64,000 nt of DNA from Nocardioides jensenii JCM 1364 = NBRC 14755 (GCF_001552535.1 NZ_BCRJ01000039.1:35872-99871); one strand, 5' to 3'. Shown: positions 43,479 through 53,024, counted from the stretch's first letter. A program made the numbers and translations. The notes: generated from the letters alone by a model not told the origin.

Positions 43479-44551
43479 GACTCTCCTCCGGACATCCGGT
43501 TCAGGCAGGCACGGCAGACGGGCACGGGTCGTTCGACCCCGCCGGGTGGGGCCCAGGCCCAGTCGGCGACCGACATGCCGTGCTCGGGGTCGACGAAGCA
43601 GGCGACCCGGCGAGCCGGCGGGGCGACGCCGTCGAGGCGCGCCCGAGCGCAGTCGAGCTGCCACCGGGCGTAGTCGGTGATCTCCTTGAGCTGGCGCAGC
43701 TCGTCGTCGGTGCTCAACGCGTCCACCCGGCGTGAGGCGTCGTAGTAGGCGTCCAACCCGGCCTGCACGTGGGCGGCCACCGCCGGGTCGGTGGTCGGCA
43801 GGTCGTCCTTGTCGATGCGCTCACCCAGACGGGTGACGTCCTCGCGGGCCAGCGCGGCCCGCTCCTCGACGGTGTCGTGCTCATCGGGCTGGACGTCGAA
43901 ACTGGGGCGGTAGGGAGCCGGCCCGGCCCACACCTCACCGCTGGGCCGCGTGGTGCGGGTGTCACCGGAACGCCGTCGCCACAGCAGCAGGCCGCACCCC
44001 GCCAGGGCCGTGACGCCGACGCCGAGACCGAGCCACCACCACGGGAAGCCGCCGGACTCCTCGGGCGCGCCGAGGTCGTCGAGAATGCCGTCCAAGATCT
44101 GGTCGAGCTGGCCCAGGGTGTGGCTCGCCACCTGGTCGGCGACGATCGGCCCCACCTGGTCGTCGGTGCCGATCGCCGCGCCGTAGGTGCCCACGCCGCC
44201 GAACGCGACGACGTACACGCCGTCGGGACCGAATGCGTCGGCCGCCGCCTCGAGGAACGCGCGCGCCCTCTCCGGGTCGCTGGACCCGGGCTCGGAGCGC
44301 AGCGCCAGTGCCGGCAGCACCGCGATGTGGACGTCGTCACGCCACCCGTCGATGCGGGCGCTCAGCTGCTCCGCGTCCTCCCGGGAGAGGGCACCGGACT
44401 GTGGGCTGAGGTGGACCGGGTCGTCGGCCCAGGCCTGCGCCACGGTCGCGACGTAGTCGTCGGCCGGAGGATGCGCCTGCGGTACGACGGGCGCACCCAC
44501 GCCGACCGGCATCAGGGCCAGAGCGGCGGTCAGGGCAAGGGAGGCGATCAC
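43475..44551 (-). CDS. TPM-like membrane protein, paralogous partner
   Basis: A 358-residue protein with a signal peptide (about 1-20), an extracytoplasmic domain (H-I-A-V-L-P-A-L-A-L and G-V-Y-V-V-A-F-G-G patterns, near 70-120), a transmembrane helix (W-W-W-L-G-L-G-V-G-V-T-A-L-A near 170-190) and a cytoplasmic helical part. It closes with C-F-V-D-P-E-H-G and C-R-A-C, the same spaced motif as in the next gene, so the two are probably paralogous partners. The start was placed at the GTG at 44551 (GGGGGA 13 nt upstream); the frame is open further upstream, into the divergent esterase. Confidence 0.65.
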   Translation of the reverse strand: MIASLALTAALALMPVGVGAPVVPQAHPPADDYVATVAQAWADDPVHLSPQSGALSREDAEQLSARIDGWRDDVHIAVLPALALRSEPGSSDPERARAFLEAAADAFGPDGVYVVAFGGVGTYGAAIGTDDQVGPIVADQVASHTLGQLDQILDGILDDLGAPEESGGFPWWWLGLGVGVTALAGCGLLLWRRRSGDTRTTRPSGEVWAGPAPYRPSFDVQPDEHDTVEERAALAREDVTRLGERIDKDDLPTTDPAVAAHVQAGLDAYYDASRRVDALSTDDELRQLKEITDYARWQLDCARARLDGVAPPARRVACFVDPEHGMSVADWAWAPPGGVERPVPVCRACLNRMSGGES

Positions 44552-44633
44552 GGACTCGTCATTCCCCCGGACGGGACGGTTCACACCCCTGGGGACTGGG
44601 TCGGCGACGCGTACCGCAGGTAGGTTTCTCGGC

Positions 44634-45665
44634 ATGTCTCTCGAAGATCGCCTCAAGAAGCTGACCGTGGCCGGCGTTCTCGGCCTGCCGCTGGCGGTCA
44701 AGCGCAGGTTGGCCGGGCGCCCGGTCGTGGTCGACGCGGCACCGCTCGACGTCGACGTCCAGCTGTTGCTGCGGCTGCAGAAGGTGGCCCGGGAGACCGC
44801 GGCCGAGACCCTGCCGATCCCGCAGGGCCGTGAGCGGCTGGCCGCACAGAGCCGGCTGGTCGGCGGCAGCCAGCCGATCGGCTCCACCACCGACATCAGC
44901 CTGGCCGGGGTCCCGGCCCGGGTCTATCTGCCGACCGCACTGCTGGACTCCGACGAGCGGCCCACGCTGGTCTTCTTCCACGGTGGTGGCTTCATCTACG
45001 GCGCTGCCCACGACACCCATGACCTGGCCTGCCGCTTCCTCGCCGAGCAGTCCGGGGTCCAGGTGATCTCCGTGGACTACCGGCTGGCCCCCGAGGCGCC
45101 GTTCCCGGCGGCGTACGACGACGCGGTGACGGCGTGGCGCACGGTGGTCTCGCGGGCGTCGTCGCTGAAGGTCGACCTCACGCGGATCGCGGTCGGTGGC
45201 GACTCGGCCGGCGGCAACCTGGCCGCGACCGTCGCGATCGCGGTCGCCGATGACGAGGTGGCCCCCGCCTGGCAGCTGCTGGTCTACCCGATGACCGACG
45301 CCGCCGGCGTCACCGAGAGCCGGCGCCTGTTCGGTGAGGGCTTCTTCCTGACCACGCAGTTCATCGACCTCGCGTTGGGGACCTACCTGCCCAACGATGC
45401 GGACCGCAAGGACCCACGCGTCTCCCCGTTGCTGGGCGAGATCCCGCCGACGGTCGCGCCGGCGCACGTGGTCACCGCCGGCTTCGACCCGCTGCGTGAC
45501 GAGGGTGAGGCGTACGCCGACCATCTGCGCGCCGCCGGCGTCGCGGTCACACATCGCCGCGAACCCGGATTGATCCACGGGTTCTTCAACACCATCGCCG
45601 TCGGGACCTCGAACCCCGCCGCGGTGGCCGACATCGCCTCGCGCCTGGCCATCGCGCTGCGCTAG
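44634..45665 (+). CDS. Alpha/beta hydrolase, hormone-sensitive lipase (family IV) esterase
   Basis: A 343-residue esterase with the oxyanion motif H-G-G-G-F (residues 116-120), nucleophile Ser191 in G-D-S-A-G-G, acid Asp in F-D-P-L-R-D-E, and His in L-I-H-G-F-F. A long N-terminal cap of about 100 residues fits the family. Cytoplasmic; physiological substrate unknown. It is divergent from the TPM-like pair. Confidence 0.9.
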   Translation: MSLEDRLKKLTVAGVLGLPLAVKRRLAGRPVVVDAAPLDVDVQLLLRLQKVARETAAETLPIPQGRERLAAQSRLVGGSQPIGSTTDISLAGVPARVYLPTALLDSDERPTLVFFHGGGFIYGAAHDTHDLACRFLAEQSGVQVISVDYRLAPEAPFPAAYDDAVTAWRTVVSRASSLKVDLTRIAVGGDSAGGNLAATVAIAVADDEVAPAWQLLVYPMTDAAGVTESRRLFGEGFFLTTQFIDLALGTYLPNDADRKDPRVSPLLGEIPPTVAPAHVVTAGFDPLRDEGEAYADHLRAAGVAVTHRREPGLIHGFFNTIAVGTSNPAAVADIASRLAIALR

Positions 45666-45684
45666 AACGGCTGGGCCCGTGGGA

Positions 45685-46563
45685 TCACGGGTGGGGGTGG
45701 CGGTACTGCACGTGCGTGTCCGTCGACGCGTGGGTGAATCCGAGGCCCTCGTAGACCGCGCGCGCGGGCAGGTTGTCGGACTCCACGTAGAGGATCACCT
45801 CAGCGCCCGGGCTGAGCCGGTCGGCCAGGTGCTGCAACCCGGCCGACGTCAACGCCTTGCCGAGCCCCCGGCCCTGCGCCTGGGGGTCGATGCCCACGAC
45901 GTACACCTCGCCGGTCGTGGCGGAGTGCCGCTTGGTCCAGTGGAAGCCCAGCATCCGGTCGCCCTCGGTGGCGACCAGCAGACCGGCCGGGTCGAACCAC
46001 GGCTCGGCCATCCGCTCGGCCAGGTTCGCGGCGTCCATCGCACCCTGCTCCGGGTGGTCGGCGAAGGCCTCGGCATTGACCCGCAACAGCTCCGACTCGT
46101 CGCTCGCCCGGTAGCCGCGGATCTCCACCATGCTGGACGACTCGGGCCGGTCCGGGGAGGCCGGCAGCCCGCTCGCGACGGGCCGGCGCATCACCCACAG
46201 CTCACGGACCCGGTCGAACCCGTGTCGCTGCGCGAGTACGACGGCCGCGGGGTGATCGCCGTGCGACCACGCGGTGCCGGCGACCGGCGCGGCGACGTCG
46301 GCCAGGGTGGTCCCGAACCCGGCCCCGCGGACCGACGGCGCGACGGCCAGGTCGAGCGCGTCTCCGTGCAGCAGCGCGAACCCGGAGTCGCCGATCATCC
46401 AAAGTCGTGAGCCGTCGAGCCCACGGTGCTTGAGCTGCAGGGCGGCGGCCTCGTCGAGCGGGTCGTGCTTGTCACCGGTCGCGCAGGCAGCCCGGATCCG
46501 TTGCAGCGCGACCAGAACCTCGTCGTCGAGCGTGGTGATCTCGGTCAGCAGTGCGGAGGACAT
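45685..46563 (-). CDS. mshD: Mycothiol synthase
   Basis: A 292-residue tandem-GNAT acetyltransferase that acetylates Cys-GlcN-Ins, the last step of mycothiol synthesis. The two GNAT halves are residues 1-135 (with V-A-P-S-V-R-G-A-G-F-G) and 145-292 (V-G-I-D-P-Q-A-Q-G-R-G-L-G-K-A-L, the catalytically competent acetyl-CoA site). Adjacency to glnR matches Mycobacterium (Rv0818-Rv0819) and Streptomyces. It lies 17 nt downstream of glnR on the same strand... the order on the minus strand is glnR then mshD. Confidence 0.95.
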   Translation of the reverse strand: MSSALLTEITTLDDEVLVALQRIRAACATGDKHDPLDEAAALQLKHRGLDGSRLWMIGDSGFALLHGDALDLAVAPSVRGAGFGTTLADVAAPVAGTAWSHGDHPAAVVLAQRHGFDRVRELWVMRRPVASGLPASPDRPESSSMVEIRGYRASDESELLRVNAEAFADHPEQGAMDAANLAERMAEPWFDPAGLLVATEGDRMLGFHWTKRHSATTGEVYVVGIDPQAQGRGLGKALTSAGLQHLADRLSPGAEVILYVESDNLPARAVYEGLGFTHASTDTHVQYRHPHP

Positions 46564-46580
46564 GCAGTGACAGTAGCGAC

Positions 46581-47309
46581 CTAGGAGTCAGCGGACTGTT
46601 CCGCCTTCTCCTCGGCCGGCTCCTTGCTCTTCGTGGGCAGCACGAACCGGTAGCCCACGTTGCGCACCGTGCCGATCAGCGTCTCGTGCTCGGGGCCGAG
46701 CTTGGCGCGCAGCCGGCGTACGTGCACGTCGACGGTGCGGGTGCCGCCGAAGTAGTCGTAGCCCCACACCTCCTGGAGCAGCTGCTGGCGCGAGAACACC
46801 CGGCCGGGGTGCTGGGCCAGGAACTTGAGCAGCTCGAACTCCTTGAACGTGAGGTCGAGCGCGCGGCCACCGAGCTTGGCGGTGTAGGTCGCGTCGTCGA
46901 CGACCACCTCGCCGCTGCGGATCACGTGGGACTCGGGGTCGTCGGCGTCACGCTGGGCGGCCAGCCGACCGATCGAGAGCTTGATGCGGGCCTCGAGCTC
47001 GGCCGGACCGCAGGTGTGCAGCACCACGTCGTCCATGCCCCAGTCGGCGGCGACCACCGCGAGCCCGCCCTCGGTGACGATCAGCAGCACGGGCGCCTGG
47101 GAGCCGGTGGTGCGGATCAGTCGGCACAGGTCACGCGCGTGGGCGAGCTCCTGGCGGCCGTCGACCAGGATCAGGTCGGCGTCGGGGGCCTCGAGCAGCG
47201 CGGCGCCCTCGGCCGGCAGGATGCGGACCTGGTGACTGAGCAACGCCAGCCCCGGCAGCACCTCGGCCGATGGCTGGAGGGCGCTGGTCAGCAGGAGCAG
47301 TGTGCTCAT
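46581..47309 (-). CDS. glnR: Nitrogen-response regulator GlnR (atypical OmpR type)
   Basis: A 242-residue regulator. The receiver domain begins [19 protein letters not shown], almost identical to Streptomyces GlnR, and keeps Asp50 but lacks the other acidic-pocket residues, so it works unphosphorylated. The C-terminal winged helix (about 130-225) has [14 protein letters not shown]. It controls nitrogen assimilation genes. The ATG at 47309 follows AAGGAG. No cognate kinase is adjacent. In Streptomyces GlnR and PhoP cross-regulate, which fits the nearby Pho genes. Confidence 0.95.
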   Translation of the reverse strand: MSTLLLLTSALQPSAEVLPGLALLSHQVRILPAEGAALLEAPDADLILVDGRQELAHARDLCRLIRTTGSQAPVLLIVTEGGLAVVAADWGMDDVVLHTCGPAELEARIKLSIGRLAAQRDADDPESHVIRSGEVVVDDATYTAKLGGRALDLTFKEFELLKFLAQHPGRVFSRQQLLQEVWGYDYFGGTRTVDVHVRRLRAKLGPEHETLIGTVRNVGYRFVLPTKSKEPAEEKAEQSADS

Positions 47310-47364
47310 GCCGAGCTCCTTCCTCCAGGTGATCGATGCACGCGGATAAGGAAGGATATCGGTC

Positions 47365-47667
47365 ATGGCACCCGATTCCGCTCCTGCTTCACAGAGAGAG
47401 ACGCAGATCATCGTCCGCTACTGGGCATCCGCCCGGGCCGCGGCGGGCGTGAACGAGGACGTTCTCGACGTGGATGAGCCGCTCACCCTGACCGAGATCC
47501 GGGCCCGGGCGCTGGCCCTGCACCCGGACGCGCCGACGCTCGAACGGGTCATCGGCGCCTGCTCGGTGCTGGTCGACGACGAGCCGGCCGGCCGGCGTGA
47601 CCCCGACACGGTCCGGGTGCGTCCGGGGCAGTCGGTGGAGTTCCTGCCGCCCTTCGCGGGTGGCTGA
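47365..47667 (+). CDS. MoaD/ThiS family sulfur carrier protein
   Basis: A 100-residue beta-grasp protein ending in the diagnostic F-A-G-G di-glycine, which is adenylated and thiocarboxylated for sulfur transfer, for example to molybdopterin. The core [14 protein letters not shown] is MoaD-like. A MoaE is not in view, so the pathway (molybdenum cofactor or other) is not certain. It is divergent from glnR and followed by a thioredoxin gene. Confidence 0.85.
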   Translation: MAPDSAPASQRETQIIVRYWASARAAAGVNEDVLDVDEPLTLTEIRARALALHPDAPTLERVIGACSVLVDDEPAGRRDPDTVRVRPGQSVEFLPPFAGG

Positions 47668-47708
47668 GGCCGTGGAACATCTGGCGGTGTGCGGCCGTTG
47701 AGGACCGT

Positions 47709-48152
47709 GTGACCACCGGCCAGCTCGTCCTCCTGATCGTCGTCCCCCTCGCGCTCGCGTTCGGGGTGTGGCGGGCGTACGCCGACGGGCGGTTCCGCGG
47801 CACGCACAGGGTGCAGGGCGCGGCCGAGGTCGTCGAGGAGCGGGTCGAGAGCGTGCTCGACGGTGTCGACCTCGAGCACACACTGGGCGAGAAGGCCACG
47901 CTGCTGCAGTTCTCCAGCGCGTTCTGCGCCCCCTGCCGGGCCACCCGGCGGATCCTGGCCGACATCGCGGACGTCGTACCGGGGGTCGAGCACGTCGAGG
48001 TCGACGCCGAGCACCACCTGGACCTGGTCCGCCGGGTGGGCATCCTGCGCACGCCGACCACGCTGATCCTGGACTCGAACGGCCGCGAGGTCACTCGCGC
48101 AACCGGTGCGCCCCGCAAGGAGCAGGTGCTCGTGGCCCTGGCCAAGGTCTAG
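47709..48152 (+). CDS. Membrane-anchored thioredoxin-like protein
   Basis: A 147-residue protein with one N-terminal helix (about 5-24) and a thioredoxin domain with active site C73-A-P-C76, followed by the cis-Pro in R-T-P-T-T. A similar gene (thiX, Rv0816c) neighbours glnR in Mycobacterium. The active site probably faces the cytoplasm if the basic, short C-terminal side follows the positive-inside rule, but topology is uncertain. Its stop is followed after 2 nt by a repeat array. Confidence 0.85.
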   Translation: MTTGQLVLLIVVPLALAFGVWRAYADGRFRGTHRVQGAAEVVEERVESVLDGVDLEHTLGEKATLLQFSSAFCAPCRATRRILADIADVVPGVEHVEVDAEHHLDLVRRVGILRTPTTLILDSNGREVTRATGAPRKEQVLVALAKV

Positions 48153-48154
48153 TC

Positions 48155-48252
48155 GACCCGTCGTGAGTTCGGATCGACCCGTCGTGAGTTCGCCGAATTC
48201 ACGACGGGTCACCACGAACTGGCGACGGGTCACCACGAACTGGCGACGGGTC
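48155..48252. repeat. Array 2 of the 17-nt repeat: TG and CC variants, both orientations
   Basis: Direct TG copies are at 48155-48171 and 48176-48192, an inverted TG copy with one change at 48194-48210, and inverted CC copies at 48215-48231 and 48236-48252. The direct and inverted copies in the centre form a hairpin. The last copy overlaps the stop codon of the convergent methyltransferase (48251-48253): its G-A completes the TGA. Confidence 0.95.
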
Positions 48253-49042
48253 AGGCCTTCTGCACGAAGACCATCAGCGTGGAGGCCAGGCGCGGCGGGG
48301 TGAGCCGGTCGAGCAGCTGCGCGGCCCGCCAGGCGGGGACCGAGCTGCCCATGTAGGTCGGCTCGGAGCTGTGGCCGTAGACGACCAGCCGGTTCGGCTG
48401 CGGGAACAGTCGGGCGAGGTGGCGGCGGGTGTTCATGTGGTACTCCACCGGGAAGACGTCCTCTTCCTTGCGGCCGGGCTGCAGCCGCGAGAGCACCCGG
48501 GTGTGCAGGTGGTTGGGCACCGCCCGTGCACCGAGGCCGATCATGCCCCACTTGTTCGGCGTACGAGCCGCGAACCAGGCACCCGGCTTGAGCACCCGCA
48601 GCACCTCCGCGGCCACGCCCGGCGCGTCGGCCTCGCTGACGTGCTCGAGCACGTAGTCGGCCAGCACCAGGTCGAAGGTCTCGTCGGCGTAGGGGATCGG
48701 TGAACCCGCTGGCACGATCTGGGCGTCCTCGAGGGTGGGGTTGGAGATCACCGCCGTGTCGACGTCGACGCCCACCACCCGGCGGACCCGCTCGTGGAAG
48801 GAGCGCAGGGCCAGGTGGGTGGCTGGCATCGGATCGTGCGCCCACTGGCCGCGACCCGCGCCGAAGTCGAGTACGTCGGACTCGGGCGTGAGCAGGGCGT
48901 TGACCCGGGTGTAGAAGTCGACGAACCCGTCGCGGCGGGTGAAACCTCCGACGGCCGCCTCGGGATAGAGCCGCGACAACGTGTCACCGGGCCGGAACTC
49001 CTGCGCCGTGCCCTGCGTCGCCGTCCGCTGCCAACCGGTCAT
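48251..49042 (-). CDS. Class I SAM-dependent methyltransferase
   Basis: A 263-residue methyltransferase with motif I V-L-D-F-G-A-G-R-G near residues 58-66, a motif II/III acid in G-V-D-V-D, and the post-I motif Y-V-L-E-H-V (residues near 130) typical of the methyltransf_11 group. Acceptor unknown, plausibly a cell-surface glycan or lipid given the surrounding glycan genes. Its ATG overlaps the sulfotransferase stop (ATGA), so the two are coupled. Confidence 0.85.
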   Translation of the reverse strand: MTGWQRTATQGTAQEFRPGDTLSRLYPEAAVGGFTRRDGFVDFYTRVNALLTPESDVLDFGAGRGQWAHDPMPATHLALRSFHERVRRVVGVDVDTAVISNPTLEDAQIVPAGSPIPYADETFDLVLADYVLEHVSEADAPGVAAEVLRVLKPGAWFAARTPNKWGMIGLGARAVPNHLHTRVLSRLQPGRKEEDVFPVEYHMNTRRHLARLFPQPNRLVVYGHSSEPTYMGSSVPAWRAAQLLDRLTPPRLASTLMVFVQKA

Positions 49043-49905
49043 GCGTCGTACCCCAATCGCACGGCCAGACCCGGGGAGAGTGCGTCGACCGCTGCGTAGT
49101 GCTCGTCGGTGAACAGCTCACGATACGTCTTCCGGTCCACCCGGTAGTGGGACTCGGAGCCCTCCGAGCGCTGGGCGAGGTCCTTGACCTGCAGTGCCTC
49201 CCGGGACACGTCGTGCAGCACGGTCTCGAACTCGTCGGGGGAGAGGTCGATCTCGCAGTGCTCGAGGATGCCCGTCACGTTGCCGCGCGGGTCGGCGTTG
49301 ATCTCCTCGAGCTTGAACGTGGCCACGTGCGGATCGTCGACGCCGGCCCAGGTGGCCATCTCCTGCAGCCTGGATCCGCCGAGGTGGATCAGCTCGAGCA
49401 GCCCCTCCCCGACCGGCTTGCTGCGCAGCTCCTCACGCCAGCCTTCGTAGCCCGCGACCGGTCGGTGGGTGCCGATCGCGGAGAAGTAGCCGGAGACGAA
49501 CAGGTCGCGCGGGTCGCGGAACATGTAGATCAGGCGGTAGGGGTGGCGGTGTGTCATCGCGAGGTACTCGTCGTGGCTGAAATAGAGCCCCGGCACGAAC
49601 GTCCCGGCGGGGAACGGTTTCGACGGCTTCAGCTGGTAGTCCAGCTGCGGCAGGGTGAACAGCCCCGTGTGCCGGCGTACGACCGGGTGGTCGAAGAGCG
49701 CCTTCATCCACTGGCTGCCGGCCTTCGGTGACCCGGCGGCGTAGATGTTCGCGATCGCCGGCACCTGGCCGGTGCGTTCGAGCCTCGCTCCGCGAGCCCG
49801 GGCGGCCAGGTGGACGGCGCGCTTGATGTTGTTGCGCGCGGGATCCCACTGCACGGCCCGGGTCGACCATTCCCGCGCACGCGCCTCGAGTGTGGACGGC
49901 GACAA
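49039..49905 (-). CDS. PAPS-dependent sulfotransferase
   Basis: A 288-residue sulfotransferase. The 5'-phosphosulfate loop is S-P-K-A-G-S-Q-W-M-K near residues 59-68, and the 3'-phosphate motif R-D-P-R-D-L-F-V-S-G-Y is near 130-140. It would sulfate a glycan or lipid. The TTG at 49905 was chosen because a perfect GGAGG sits 7 nt upstream; an ATG at 49929 has no ribosome binding site. It belongs to the glycan locus and is translationally coupled to the methyltransferase downstream. Confidence 0.85.
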   Translation of the reverse strand: MSPSTLEARAREWSTRAVQWDPARNNIKRAVHLAARARGARLERTGQVPAIANIYAAGSPKAGSQWMKALFDHPVVRRHTGLFTLPQLDYQLKPSKPFPAGTFVPGLYFSHDEYLAMTHRHPYRLIYMFRDPRDLFVSGYFSAIGTHRPVAGYEGWREELRSKPVGEGLLELIHLGGSRLQEMATWAGVDDPHVATFKLEEINADPRGNVTGILEHCEIDLSPDEFETVLHDVSREALQVKDLAQRSEGSESHYRVDRKTYRELFTDEHYAAVDALSPGLAVRLGYDA

Positions 49906-50046
49906 GCGAAACCTCCGGTGGCAGTGCATGACGGTTCGGGGCGTGACCGCGCCGGTTCGGGCGCGTTGTAGGGGAAACGCCGCGGGGGTGGGTTCGGTTA
50001 CGCTACCCGCGCGCATCGACCAGCGGTTCCAGCCAGAAGGGTCTTC

Positions 50047-51372
50047 TTGAGTCACAGCGAGCAGTCGGCGTCCCCGGTGGAGGCCACCGCGGGCGGCTCC
50101 GCCGGTCGTCGGCTCAGCGTGATCACCGTCGACCAGGTGGTCTCGGGGGCCTCGAACCTGCTGATCGCGGTGCTGGCCGCCCGTTTTCTCGGCGTCGAGT
50201 CGTTCGGGCTCTTCGGCATCATCTTCATGGTCTACGTGACCGCCCAGGGCCTGGCCCGGGCGATGGTCTGCGAGCCGGTGCTGGTGCACCCCGACGAGGC
50301 CAGGGACCACCCAGGCGAGGTGATCGGGTCGGCCTCCGTGGTCGGGTCGTTGATCGCGCTCGCTGTGCTGGCCAGTGCCCTGGTCGCCGCCCCGTTCGAC
50401 ACCGACCTGCGCAACGGGCTGCTGGTGCTCGCGCTCAGCCTGCCCCTCCTGGTGCTGCACGACCTCGGCCGCTACCTCGGGTTCGCGACCCACGAGCCGA
50501 CCCGCTCCCTGGCCCTCGACCTGGTCTGGCTGTTCCTGCTCGTCGCCGCGATCGTGGTGCTCTTCGTCGCCGACCTGCAGACGCTGACCTGGTTCATGGT
50601 GGCCTGGGCCGGCACCGGTGCGGTGGCCGCCCTGTTGGTGTTCTGGCAGCACCGCGCGCATCGCATCACGCTGAACCTCTCGTGGCTACGTGCCAAGTGG
50701 AGCTTCTCCTGGCGCTACCTGCTCTCCTTCGTCGCGACGTACGGCGCCTCGCTGGCCACCACGGTCGCGATCGCCGCGGTCGCCGGCGCGCGAGCCCTGG
50801 GCGGCGTACGCGGTGCGCTGTTGCTGGTGCGTCCGTTCATGACCTTCCAGACCGCGTCGGTGGCCGCCGGCATCGCCGAGATCGCCCACCTCGACGCGGG
50901 CCGGGCGGTGCTGCGCCGCCACGCCCGCCGTACGACGGTCCTCACGGTGCTGGTGGCCGTGATCAACCTGCTGGTCCTGCTCTTCCTGCCCACCTGGCTG
51001 GGCCGCGCGGTGCTCGGCGAGACGTGGGAGGTGACCGAGCCGCTGATGCTGCCGGCCGGACTGCAGATCGTGTTCCTGGCCCTGGTGACCGGTCCGCGAT
51101 CGGGTCTGCTCGGCGTCCGCGCGATCCAGAAGACGGTGGTGATCGACGTGGTCAGCACGGTGATCGCGCTGGTGCTGACCGTGACCGGCGCGGCGATCGA
51201 CGGCGCGGTGGGTGCGTTCTGGGGCGTCGCGATCGGCCAGGCCGTGATCGCCGCGATCTGGTGGGCGGTCTTCTGGCGTCACGGCGGGTCGCCTCGCGGC
51301 GGCCGCCATGCGCGACGCGCCCGTGACCTCACCCCGGCTGCGTTCGTTGGCAACGCAGACGACCACCTGTGA
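50047..51372 (+). CDS. Polysaccharide flippase-like membrane protein (MATE/Wzx superfamily)
   Basis: A 441-residue protein with about 12 helices, lacking further domains. It resembles O-antigen/lipid-linked oligosaccharide flippases ([11 protein letters not shown] near residue 47 is a common Wzx-type motif), moving lipid-linked glycan across the membrane. A TTG start with AAGGGT upstream is likely; the first 20 residues are a cytoplasmic tail. It is divergent from the sulfotransferase and 13 nt before the next gene. Confidence 0.8.
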   Translation: MSHSEQSASPVEATAGGSAGRRLSVITVDQVVSGASNLLIAVLAARFLGVESFGLFGIIFMVYVTAQGLARAMVCEPVLVHPDEARDHPGEVIGSASVVGSLIALAVLASALVAAPFDTDLRNGLLVLALSLPLLVLHDLGRYLGFATHEPTRSLALDLVWLFLLVAAIVVLFVADLQTLTWFMVAWAGTGAVAALLVFWQHRAHRITLNLSWLRAKWSFSWRYLLSFVATYGASLATTVAIAAVAGARALGGVRGALLLVRPFMTFQTASVAAGIAEIAHLDAGRAVLRRHARRTTVLTVLVAVINLLVLLFLPTWLGRAVLGETWEVTEPLMLPAGLQIVFLALVTGPRSGLLGVRAIQKTVVIDVVSTVIALVLTVTGAAIDGAVGAFWGVAIGQAVIAAIWWAVFWRHGGSPRGGRHARRARDLTPAAFVGNADDHL

Positions 51373-51385
51373 AGGGGCTCCATCC

Positions 51386-52030
51386 GTGTTGAACTTCCTC
51401 CGCTTCGTGAAATACGCCCTGCTGCGAGGGCGCGACGCCGTGATCGGCAAGAACATCGCCAACCTCAACCGGCTCGTCAAGGCCGGCCGGGTGACGGTCG
51501 GCGAGCACACCTACGGCGGGCCGCCGATGATCAAGACGTTCACCCACGACAACACGAGGCTGACCATCGGGAAATACAGCTCGATCTCCGGTGACGCGCT
51601 GATCCTGCTCGGTGGCAAGCACGCGACGGACGCCCTGACGACGTACCCCCACCGCATCCTGTGGAAGATGGACGGCGCCGGCGAGGACGGCTTCCCGATG
51701 AAGTCGAAGGACTCGTTCATCGGCTCCGACGTGTGGCTGTGCGACAACGCGATCGTGCTGACCGGCATCCGCATCGGCCACGGCGCGATCATCGGCGCCG
51801 GCGCCGTGGTCACCAAGGACGTGCCCGACTACGCGATCGTCGGCGGCAACCCGGCGAAGGTGATCTCCTACCGGTTCCCCGAGGAGCAGCGCAAGGCACT
51901 GCTCGACATCGCCTGGTGGGACTGGCCGGACGAGGACGTCCGCGACGCGGTCCCGCTGATCGCCGGCAAGGACGTCGACGCCCTCATCGCCTACGCCGCC
52001 GAGCGCGACAAGCGCCTCGGACGAGGCTGA
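51386..52030 (+). CDS. Left-handed beta-helix (CatB/VatD-like) O-acyltransferase
   Basis: A 214-residue hexapeptide-repeat acetyltransferase similar to xenobiotic/streptogramin acetyltransferases ([33 protein letters not shown]). The active His is in G-K-H-A-T-D-A near residue 79. In this context it probably O-acetylates a sugar of the surface glycan rather than an antibiotic. GAAGGGG precedes the GTG; a longer frame from 51308 would overlap the flippase. A perfect palindromic terminator follows. Confidence 0.85.
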   Translation: MLNFLRFVKYALLRGRDAVIGKNIANLNRLVKAGRVTVGEHTYGGPPMIKTFTHDNTRLTIGKYSSISGDALILLGGKHATDALTTYPHRILWKMDGAGEDGFPMKSKDSFIGSDVWLCDNAIVLTGIRIGHGAIIGAGAVVTKDVPDYAIVGGNPAKVISYRFPEEQRKALLDIAWWDWPDEDVRDAVPLIAGKDVDALIAYAAERDKRLGRG

Positions 52031-52060
52031 CTCCCGGACGAGAGCCCGGACGACCTACGA

Positions 52061-52107
52061 CAAGGCCGTGGATCGCAGTCACCAGGTGACTGCGATCCAC
52101 GGCCTTG
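52061..52107. terminator. Bidirectional terminator, 23-bp perfect palindrome
   Basis: The arms 52061-52083 and 52085-52107 are exact reverse complements separated by 1 nt, followed by TGCGTTTT on the plus strand. It ends the acyltransferase and the convergent TylF-like gene. Confidence 0.9.
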
Positions 52108-52124
52108 TGCGTTTTCGAGACTGG

Positions 52125-53024
52125 TCAGCTCTTGCGCCAGTAGGCACCGAAGTCGTCGATCGGGATGATCTCGGCGGTGATGCCGTGCTTGGCGCGGTAG
52201 TCGTGCACCGCCTGCCCGGCCTGGGACGCGTGGCTGCCGAAGTCGTCGATGATGCAGAAGCCGCCGGGGGCGAGCCTGGGGTAGAGCGGCTCGAGCGCCT
52301 GGATGGTCGACTCATACATGTCGCCGTCGAGTCGCATCAGCGAGAGCTGCTCGATCGGGGCGGTCGGGAGCGTGTCCTTGAACCAGCCGACGAGGAACTC
52401 GACCTGGTCGTCGAGCAGGCCGTACCGGCGGAAGTTGTGCTCGACGATCTTGGTGCCGACAGCGAGACCGCTCCACTTGTAGTGGGTGTCGCCCGCGTCC
52501 GCGGCGTACCGCTCGGCGTCCGGCTCGGGCAGGCCCTGGAACGAGTCGGCCACCCAGACCTTGCGCTCGGTGTCGCCCCACGCCTTGAGGTTCGCGCGCA
52601 TGAAGATCGTCGCGCCGCCGCGCCAGACCCCGGTCTCGATCAGGTCGCCGGGGACGTCCTCGGCCTCGATCGTGGCGATCGCCTCCTGGATGTTGTCCAT
52701 CCGCCGCAGCCCGATCATCGACTCCGAGCGCGAGGGCCAGTCCTGCCCGACCTCGCGCAGCTCGGCGGAGTAGGGACGCTTGTAGGCGATCTCCAGGTTG
52801 AACTTGTTCGCGAGCCGCCCGGCCGCGTGCGCGCCACGCTTGAGCGCCTGGGTGGCCGTCGCCCGGTTCAGGCCGGGCTCGCCGAGGGTTCCTGTGCCGA
52901 CGCTGCGTGCGCCGCCGAGAATCGTGTCGTTGTCCTCGGCCAGGGCGCCGGTGAGGCTGCGCTTGACCAGGTCGAGGTAGAGCTCGCGGAGAGTCGCTTC
53001 AGAGGTGGTCACGCGCTGGAACAT
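52125..53024 (-). CDS. TylF/macrocin-type O-methyltransferase
   Basis: A 299-residue member of the TylF family of metal-dependent SAM O-methyltransferases. Landmarks are the SAM-binding D-L-I-E-T-G-V-W-R-G-G-A near residues 127-138, V-W-V-A-D-S-F-Q-G-L-P, and the metal ligands in R-L-D-G-D-M-Y-E-S-T and I-I-D-D-F-G. Family members methylate sugar hydroxyls, so a deoxysugar of the surface glycan is a likely acceptor. It is divergent from a glycosyltransferase-like gene. Confidence 0.9.
   Translation of the reverse strand: MFQRVTTSEATLRELYLDLVKRSLTGALAEDNDTILGGARSVGTGTLGEPGLNRATATQALKRGAHAAGRLANKFNLEIAYKRPYSAELREVGQDWPSRSESMIGLRRMDNIQEAIATIEAEDVPGDLIETGVWRGGATIFMRANLKAWGDTERKVWVADSFQGLPEPDAERYAADAGDTHYKWSGLAVGTKIVEHNFRRYGLLDDQVEFLVGWFKDTLPTAPIEQLSLMRLDGDMYESTIQALEPLYPRLAPGGFCIIDDFGSHASQAGQAVHDYRAKHGITAEIIPIDDFGAYWRKS

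Noticed and set aside
49039..50661. A 540-codon minus-strand frame around the sulfotransferase.
   Set aside because: Its first 240 codons are antisense to the flippase; the sulfotransferase begins at 49905 with a strong ribosome binding site.
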